From: Notamacropus eugenii | Lineage: Eukaryota > Chordata > Mammalia > Diprotodontia > Macropodidae | Direction of reading: 5' to 3' | Assembly: GCF_028372415.1 (NCBI RefSeq) | Contig: NC_092875.1 | Span: 190,865,522-190,929,521, forward strand | Length of the DNA: 64,000 nucleotides | In this document: positions 59,701 to 64,000 of the stretch, piece by piece | Layout of the letters: each line of letters opens with the position of its first letter | How positions within the stretch are numbered: position 1 is the stretch's first letter | Made by a program: the position numbers and the translations under genes | The notes under the pieces: generated by a model | What the model was told of the DNA's origin: nothing | The model's database searches: none | What the model saw: only the letters and a program-made list of their open reading frames with translations

Positions 59701-60269
59701 AGCTTTGGTTGCTGATGGTGGGGAGTGTTAGCTTCTTCTTGGTATGTACTAGAAAGGAGTTTTCCTTCACTGTTGGCTTACAGTGTCAATATTTTTGTTA
59801 ATTTAGTTAGACTCTTCATTTAGGTTTAAGTATGTAGTTTTCAAATAATTCTGCTATGAACATTAAAAGCAAAACTACATTCTCTAAAAATAAAACACTA
59901 TTTGGCCACCACTTGGATAGAGTATTTCACTACAACATGAAAGGAGGAAAACAGGCAGTGTGATATCATACAGTTAGGGCTGGCTTTTGAGTCAGGAAGA
60001 CATGGGGTTTAAGTCCTAAAATACTACAAATATGGGCTAGGAGCAAATCATTTAACTAATTAGAGATCCTTTTTCTTGCTGCTAACCTTTAGCATCGGAA
60101 GTTTCCATAGTACCCAAATTCAGTAGATGAAATCACTAGTCCACATGAAAAAGAACTATATACTTGCCTTGGGCAATTGTAAATGGTTCCCTTTGTAGAG
60201 AAGATACTTGCATTGTCAACCTCTCTACTTTCTTCTTCTCTCTCTTGCCTTCTACGATGAGACTCTTTT
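38740..60269 (-). CDS. DEK: DEK proto-oncogene, chromatin protein; 3' part of gene, nine coding exons
   Basis: DEK is an abundant nuclear DNA-binding and histone-chaperone protein that shapes chromatin topology. Coding exons in transcript order (- strand): 60269-60168, 59326-59217, 57679-57585, 56573-56453, 53252-53070, 45246-45111, 44632-44484, 39531-39463, 38751-38740. They join in frame from split Glu49 (human numbering) to the stop. Order: basic KREKKKVERL stretch, SAP/SAF-box region (exons 2-4 here), acidic SDESSSEDE tract with clustered CK2-type serines, lysine/serine-rich linker, and the DEK-C domain ending LIS. This copy is two residues shorter than human over the acidic tract. The first about 48 residues, including the Met and the acidic N terminus, are not in the window; no matching acidic exon was seen between 60270 and 64000. 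Nearest neighbour is KDM1B, converging from the left. Confidence 0.96.
39463..39531 (-). CDS. DEK: DEK coding exon (DEK-C domain)
   Basis: 23 codons: VYENYPAYDLSERKDFIKK then TVKE, phase 0 at both ends. Acceptor tccatag, donor gtaaat. Confidence 0.95.
40083..40339 (+). repeat. Full-length Mar1-like SINE with 9-bp target duplication
   Basis: Starts with gggcagctaggtggtagtga-type sequence and carries ggaagtcaggaagacctgag, ctgtgacactgggcaagtct and the 3' part ccactccagtatctttgcca. Flanked by exact repeats aatactaaa at 40074-40082 and 40340-40348, proving retroposition. Confidence 0.85.
40505..40727 (-). repeat. Mar1-like SINE, opposite orientation
   Basis: Reads gatcccatttggggttttct, ctcattttacagacaaggag, cagggtcacacagctagtac and ends taccacttagctgccc. 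Lies 165 bases from the + strand copy. Confidence 0.85.
40785..40950 (+). repeat. MIR-like SINE
   Basis: Reads gagacctgggacttctttgt, then acttggacaaacgacctatc. Confidence 0.5.
41100..41315 (+). repeat. MIR-like SINE
   Basis: Reads taatcagacacctggttatc, ctgggcaagtaattttaccc and gtttgttccagttctaaatc. Confidence 0.5.
41360..41740 (-). mobile_element. Degenerate L2 3' end, reverse orientation
   Basis: Begins gaatgagcatttattaagct, then tgtgtgccaggtactgtgca; the rest is too decayed to align by eye. Confidence 0.45.
41930..42175 (+). mobile_element. L1 3' end
   Basis: Reads ttcagagaaagaaccaatat, atgtatatctgattgcttac and gagaatttggaactcaaaac, then an A-rich end. Confidence 0.7.
42300..43460 (-). 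mobile_element. RTE-like LINE fragment: reverse transcriptase and C-terminal zinc finger
   Basis: The minus strand encodes an RT piece at 43346-42999 (RDFLLADDCELSATSEAEMQ, then QFSAACANFGLIINTKKT and DKFTYLGSVLSRDVHIDNEV), in which ADD is the catalytic core. Further downstream on the same strand, 42544-42362 gives a C2H2 finger CPTCGRAFQVHTGLISHSWTH-type sequence (first 20: CPTCGRAFQVHTGLISHSWT). The middle is frame-broken, so it is dead. Clade called from memory of related sequences. Confidence 0.7.
43466..43830 (+). repeat. Interspersed repeat, probably RTE-associated SINE
   Basis: Reads tgcagtatgcacagtggcca, aaactgtttcagcagatggg, attggtgagttagaagctgt and gtggagcacttagagcttag, a segment I associate with marsupial RTE-type repeats. 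Abuts the RTE fragment. Confidence 0.5.
44120..44325 (+). mobile_element. L1 3'-terminal fragment
   Basis: Reads gtaatatatattgtattgct, ggcttctcaactgatgga and ggagagaatttgaaattcaa, with an A-rich tail. Ends about 160 bases from the DEK exon. Confidence 0.65.
44484..44632 (-). CDS. DEK: DEK coding exon (start of DEK-C domain)
   Basis: Completes a Glu, then 49 codons: SESEDSSDDEPLIKKLKKPP through NLEEVTMKQICKE. Starts the C-terminal DEK-C winged-helix-like domain used for DNA binding and multimerisation. It ends at the equivalent of human residue 349, the junction retained in DEK-NUP214 fusions. Acceptor tttag, donor gtatgt. Confidence 0.95.
45111..45246 (-). CDS. DEK: DEK coding exon (lysine-rich linker)
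   Basis: 45 codons plus one base: PPKKTSKKEKPKQKTPSKSK, then SVKSANVKKADSSTTKKNQ. Low-complexity Lys/Ser sequence of the second DNA-binding region. Acceptor taatag, donor gtaaaa. Confidence 0.94.
47405..47570 (+). repeat. Degenerate Mar1-like SINE
   Basis: Reads cagtatagtgtagaaagaac, ttctgagttcaaattctgac and gacaagtcgctttacctgtt. Confidence 0.6.
47575..47800 (-). repeat. SINE (MIR/Mar1-like), reverse orientation
   Basis: Reads catttgatcttcacagcaac, ctgcattttacatttgagga, acacagcttgtaaatatctt and tctattcactgtaccacc. Forms an inverted pair with the preceding SINE. Confidence 0.7.
47935..48215 (+). mobile_element. L1 3' end
   Basis: Reads atgccatccacatccagaga, aagaactatgaagtctgaac and aaaatctggaacttatggaa, then an A-rich tail. 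Confidence 0.75.
49740..50135 (+). mobile_element. L2-like 3' end
   Basis: Reads gaggccctttatcatctggc, cttccacaaagctttcctgg and aatagtatttgttgaatgaa. Old. Confidence 0.5.
51405..51640 (-). repeat. SINE (MIR/Mar1-like), reverse orientation
   Basis: Reads cccattttaccgaagaggaa, gacttgcccatggtcacaca and aatctgaacccaggattttc. Confidence 0.65.
51655..52340 (+). mobile_element. L2 3' region
   Basis: Reads ccatctggattattgcaaca, aaaagctcccaaaagtccaa, gcttcccttgatcctcttgg and a degraded end near ggacagtgtcctgtac. Confidence 0.6.
52372..52398. repeat. Three tandem copies of aatattgta
   Basis: Exact 9-bp units at 52372-52380, 52381-52389 and 52390-52398 in a DEK intron. Confidence 0.8.
53070..53252 (-). 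CDS. DEK: DEK coding exon (acidic serine-rich tract)
   Basis: 61 codons from PLPKSKKTPSKGSKKERSSS to DKESEEE. Contains the nuclear-localisation-like KRTKCPEILSDESSSEDE region and many Ser-Asp/Glu sites suited to CK2. Two residues shorter than human in the ESSDDEDK area. Acceptor acacag, donor gtaaaa. Confidence 0.95.
53440..53560 (-). repeat. SINE fragment, reverse orientation
   Basis: Reads aaggtcccacagctagtata, then gttctctatccactatgcc. Confidence 0.55.
54085..54265 (+). repeat. Mar1-like SINE, 5'-truncated
   Basis: Reads ctgtgtgactctggacaagt, gtttcctcatctgtaaaaca and aagaaaaccccaaatggggt. Confidence 0.8.
56453..56573 (-). CDS. DEK: DEK coding exon (SAF box)
   Basis: Completes the split Lys, then 40 codons: FRNAMLKSICEVLDLERSG and on to MHPKPSGK. 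This is the SAP/SAF-box helix-turn-helix that binds DNA. Human has ELVKRIL; here it reads ELVTRIL. The start at 56573 was chosen over an in-frame acceptor six bases downstream because it keeps the conserved Phe-Arg. Donor gtgagc. Confidence 0.93.
57175..57345 (+). repeat. Degenerate Mar1-like SINE
   Basis: Reads gaatttggaagtcaaaaaga and gttgccctgaggaaagtact. Confidence 0.5.
57585..57679 (-). CDS. DEK: DEK coding exon (SAP-region)
   Basis: 31 codons plus two bases: VASLKKNVGQFSGFPFEKGS then DQYKKKEEMLK, ending AA of a Lys codon. Asp replaces the human Val before QYKKK. Acceptor tttttag, donor gtaagt. Confidence 0.94.
58640..59115 (+). mobile_element. L3/CR1 LINE 3' end
   Basis: Reads atgatagctattctcaaata, gaaaaacttaacaattagag, ggattagattatctctgagg and terminates cattctgtgatgctg, the CR1-type 3' tail. 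Lies about 100 bases from a DEK exon. Confidence 0.75.
59217..59326 (-). CDS. DEK: DEK coding exon (SAP-region, helical part)
   Basis: Finishes Gly83 and adds 36 codons, KGQKLCEIERIHFFLSKKKT through LHKLLYNRPGT, near-identical to human DEK. Acceptor tttacag, donor gtaagg. Confidence 0.95.
59940..60070 (+). repeat. Degenerate Mar1-like SINE
   Basis: Reads ggcttttgagtcaggaagac, then gcaaatcatttaactaatta. Next to a DEK exon. Confidence 0.55.
60168..60269 (-). CDS. DEK: DEK coding exon (basic region before SAP domain)
   Basis: Acceptor tttcag. Completes a split Glu, then 33 codons KSLIVEGKREKKKVERLTMQ through REPFTIAQ, and ends with the first base of a Gly codon. The donor reads AAG|GCAAGT: a GC dinucleotide in place of GT in an otherwise ideal context. 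The next exon completes the Gly codon in frame. Confidence 0.93.
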
Positions 60270-60594
60270 CTGAAAGATAAATAATTAGATTTTCTCAAAT
60301 AGCAAAAAGCTTAAGAAATGGTCTTCACCATGCTTTCTTCCTGACAACTAAAGAGGATCAAAACTGAACTCCTCAATCACTTCTAATGTAATGGCCCTGA
60401 AGTGGTTGTAATATGTTGCTTATTTCCTGCCCATCTGCACTCAAACCTAGGCCCCTACATATACTTTGTGAAAACATCAGGTAAACATTTAATTGGAAAA
60501 AAAAAAATCTCAAAATATTCCACTACACTAATATGAATTAGCTCATGTTATTCCATCCCACTAACAGCCATCCCTATTTTCTGCTTTCTTTTTC

Positions 60595-60650
60595 TTTTGG
60601 CTGTTTTTCAGTCATGTCCAACTTTTCATGACCTGACTCCCTATGACTAA
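60595..60650 (-). repeat. Short Mar1-like SINE 3' piece
   Basis: Reads tttcagtcatgtccaacttt and catgacctgactcccta. Confidence 0.5.
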
Positions 60651-61159
60651 TGTGAGAAACACCCAACTATCTCTAGTAAACAGAATCCTATGAAAACAAA
60701 ACAGAAGCATGTCAGAATACATTCAGATTTTTTAGGGTATTTGATTTTCATTAGATTCACTGCCCCATTTCTTAAGACTTTAGTAACATATGTTTACTTT
60801 TACAACTAACTAAAATTAACTATTCAGCAAAATTTCTCTAAAAATAAAAGATGATAAGTATTAACATTGTTGCCAGGTTCTAAAATGTTCTCATTTAAAG
60901 AAATGAATAATGAAATAAATAGTTCTATCAACATAAATCCCGAAGGTAGCACTGTTTTGATCTCTTGTAGTATTATTTACAATACTATTTTGTCTATACA
61001 GTATCTTAATGATGTCTTAATCCACCAAATACTGAGAACCTATTATGTGTAGAGCTAACAGCTGTTAATCATTCAACACTAAAAAGGGTTTGAACAGCAT
61101 TCTACTTTGCAAAAGTGGTCAACAAGTCTTTGAGAACTGCTTAGATCAGAAATATTCTG

Positions 61160-61205
61160 AATAAATTAATAATATAATTAATAATAATAATAAATTAATA
61201 AACAA
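61160..61205. repeat. TAA/TTAATAA low-complexity run
   Basis: Imperfect (AAT)n tract in a DEK intron. Confidence 0.7.
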
Positions 61206-62324
61206 GGCATTGCCTACTGAAAGACATTATAAGACTATATTCTTAAGTGTGGAAACAACCTAAAGCTCCTAGCACATGGCAGACACTTAAAAATTGATTT
61301 TTGATTAATTTTAGCTAGATATTATCAAGTAGGAGTTCTTAAATCTCATGGACCGGTCAGTCTAGTGAAACCTAAGGACCCCTTCTGAGAATCATATTTA
61401 ATTTTAAATACACATAAGTAAATGCAAAAGATAACAAAAGAAACCAATAAGATCTAAAGGTACCAGAATATTCACAAGGTTATGGAACTCTAGGGTTAGG
61501 AATGCCAGGTATAGTCATGTTAATAAAATTAATTGCAAACAACCCTGACCCAACACCACAAACCTGCCATCAACTCATAATTTATATTTTGCTAGATCAA
61601 GATTTCTACTACTAAGATTCCTGAACCTCAGCGCTTGATTAGGTTACTTTTTGTATCACTTGTATAAGAGAAAAAAAATTTAAAAGTCCTACATTTTCAG
61701 TAAGATTGTCTTCCAATCTTTCTAATACCTTTTATTATGCTAAATGTAGGAAAGGACATTTCTAAGCTGGAGAATGGCTTCGGGTCTTAGCTTGAATTCA
61801 TTTGGCCTCTCAGTAATACTGCAGGTCAATACTAATATAACCCAATTACCCAATATAACCCAGAAGAGTATCAATTCTGGGGATCTGTGATGGCTGTACC
61901 ATTTATATGAAGTCCCCAAAGACTTAAGCATAAGAAGCTAAAACAGCATTAATCAGACAAAATTGAAAAAAGATAGTGGTATGAGTTAAACTTAATGAAG
62001 TAGACACTGTCCAGTATGCTGAAGGTACATCTTCACCTGCTTTCCATCTACCATCTATGGATAACCATGCCTGGACCTAGCTTGATAGCAAAAGTTACAT
62101 CAGTGAAAAACTGCTCAAGTGAACAGGTATTACTGTTGAGCAGGATCCTGACAGCTTTTGGCGACTTCACCCAACTTCTGATGGTGACAAGCATGGGCTG
62201 AATGAAATCCTTATTCTACCTCTCTTCTGAGGGGTTGCCTTTTGCAGCTGCAGTCAGATATAGCAAAGGGATGTGGAATTCTCTCAGAGCTCAAAAACAG
62301 GTTTTACTATAATACCCACAGCCT

Positions 62325-62500
62325 AAACTGATAAAAACATGGCGTAGTTAAAAACAGCACTAGCCTTGGGAGTCAAAAAACAATGTCTGCTACCCCTGTA
62401 ACCTTGAACTCCTTTAACCTTCCTAGCTCTCAGTTCACTTATCTGTATAATAAAATGAATTAGACTGGTTGATCTAAGATTCTTTTCAGTTCTAAAAAAA
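62325..62500 (+). repeat. MIR/THER-like SINE
   Basis: Reads ccttgggagtcaaaaaacaa, tctcagttcacttatctgta and gattcttttcagttctaa. Confidence 0.55.
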
Positions 62501-62620
62501 AACAACCCTCAATCACCTTTTATTTTGTTCTTCTGACTCTCTCTCCCCCTCCTAATATAACCTCCTCATTCTTTGCCTTTTTCTTTTAAATGGCTATAAC
62601 AAGGAACTAAAATAAATAGA

Positions 62621-62895
62621 GGCAGCTAAGTGGCACTATGGATAAAGCCCTGGGTCTGTAGTCAAGACCCTAGTTCAATCCAATCTGAAATACCAGTTAT
62701 CATGAGCTTGGGCAAATGCCTTACATGATTGCCTCAGTTTCCTTAAATGTAAAATGGGATAATGGATAATAACAGCACTTATTTCCCAGGCAGGATTATT
62801 CAGGAGGATCATACAATGTGATATACATAAAGCACTTAGTACATGCCTGGCAGATAGTAGACACTATATAAATAAGAGCCATTATTATATTTTTA
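62621..62895 (+). repeat. Mar1-like SINE, full length
   Basis: Starts gaggcagctaagtggcacta and continues through cctcagtttccttaaatgta, ataaagcacttagtacatgc to ataagagccattattatat. Confidence 0.8.
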
Positions 62896-63864
62896 AGCAT
62901 GTATGATATTTTCCTTGTCAGACATTTTCAATGCCTTTCTCTCAAATCCACCAAACAAATTAAGTCTCTTTTTAAATTTCTGTATGACCTTCAGATTTCT
63001 GAGGCCCACAGACAATTACCATTTTTTTTTTTAAAAAGTTGCCACAGTATTGTCTGCAGTTTTGTGTAAATGTTTTACTTTGTTACAAGAGACCTCTTGT
63101 GCCTGGAAGGCAACCTGGAAAAGTTTGTCATGTAAAAACAAAATGTCAATAAAACTTCTTAAAGCCCCCCCCAAAAAGTGCCCAATCCTTGCCCTAAAAG
63201 CATTATTTGAGGCAGAAAAAAAATGCTACAATGGTCTTTCTCCGGTACTAGCATTATTTTTATTCATGTCAAGACAGGAAAGCTTTAGTCAGGCTATACC
63301 ATACTAGGTTCAAGTGATTCTGGTACTTAAAATATGAATGTTTTCATATCCTGGGAACACACAAAACTCCAAAAAAATAAGTCATACTATATGGACTGAA
63401 CTTAGGAAAATATAAAAAATAGTCTGTTAGTCATCTGAAGGGAAACAACCAAAGCCTCTCAGATGAATATAAATGCCACCTAATGTGAAATGTTTCCTAT
63501 TTCACCCTGAGCAATTTAAACATTCAGGCTTAAAATTTAGTGGCTGAAACAATCTGGGAAACCTCAACTCTCTTTCTGGCTCCTATTGGAATACAGGTGC
63601 ATGCTAAGTAAAACAAAATGGTAGTAATGACAATGATAAAGTTCTTTAGAATGTCTGGACTTCTGAATAATTGGAGGACCCTTTATAAGTCCGTTGAATC
63701 TGCAAGCAAGTACACTGTTCGGTGTATCTCAAATAAAAGTTTTACATTACCACCACTCTCTAGCCTGCTTCTTCCACCTGCTCCACCAGGCAAAACTTTA
63801 CAGGAAGGAATGTCTACTGACCTGTAAGTCTGACTGTCCTACAGACCTTAACATTTCTGGCTTT

Positions 63865-64000
63865 ACAGGTGGAAGAGATCATAGAATTTATCTAGTCTTT
63901 TGTTTCATATATGGGGAAACAGACCCAGGGACTTAGTCACATACAAAGGACAAAGTCACATACGAAGTAAATAGAGCTGGGATCTGAACAAGGTCTGACT
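63865..64000 (-). repeat. MIR-like SINE, cut by window end
   Basis: Reads tatggggaaacagacccagg and ctgggatctgaacaaggtct. Confidence 0.55.

Noticed and set aside
60270..64000. DEK N-terminal acidic exon
   Set aside because: I searched for a long Glu/Asp-coding run on the minus strand and found none, so the exon should lie beyond the window.
1..64000. CRISPR arrays, operons, tRNA or rRNA genes, phage-type systems
   Set aside because: None seen; the introns, splice sites and SINE/LINE content are those of a vertebrate nuclear genome.

Overview
The window is vertebrate nuclear DNA, most likely from a marsupial. It is AT-rich and intron-dominated, and it is littered with metatherian repeats: Mar1-like tRNA-derived SINEs, marsupial-type L1 3' ends, L2, L3/CR1 and RTE-like fossils, and two solo endogenous-retrovirus LTRs. 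The species cannot be fixed from the sequence.

Two conserved protein genes meet tail to tail. Positions 26-29711 on the + strand carry the last 13 coding exons of KDM1B (LSD2/AOF1), the FAD-dependent H3K4me1/2 demethylase. They cover the SWIRM domain and the whole amine-oxidase domain, about residues 262-822 in human numbering, with the catalytic Lys661 intact. The zinc-finger half lies left of the window. The 3' UTR runs to about 31540 and has two polyadenylation signals. Positions 38740-60269 on the - strand carry the last nine coding exons of DEK, the chromatin architectural protein and histone chaperone. They cover the SAP/SAF-box region, the acidic and lysine-rich linker and the C-terminal DEK-C domain. 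The start codon and acidic N terminus lie right of 64000. All exon joins conserve reading phase, and all splice sites are canonical except one GC-AG donor in DEK. KDM1B next to DEK matches the order on human 6p22.3.

Region by region: 1-29711, KDM1B exons and introns, including a 618-bp antisense solo LTR (2597-3214), a full-length 7SL RNA pseudogene (17195-17509), a 440-bp LTR nested in an antisense L1 (19205-20540) and a decayed L2 reverse transcriptase (21340-23460). 29712-31540, KDM1B 3' UTR. 31540-37060, intergenic, mostly L3, L2 and SINE fossils. 37060-38739, probable DEK 3' UTR. 38740-60269, DEK exons and introns. 60270-64000, DEK intron with SINE fragments only.

The two products share no pathway step visible here. 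Both act on chromatin, and their neighbourhood is an old synteny. I see no novel multi-gene system, RNA gene cluster or CRISPR array. The items worth a second look are the nested retroelements with readable target-site duplications, the 7SL pseudogene, a strong intronic hairpin, unusual DEK splice signals, and the repeat-packed DEK intron that corresponds to the human DEK-NUP214 breakpoint intron.
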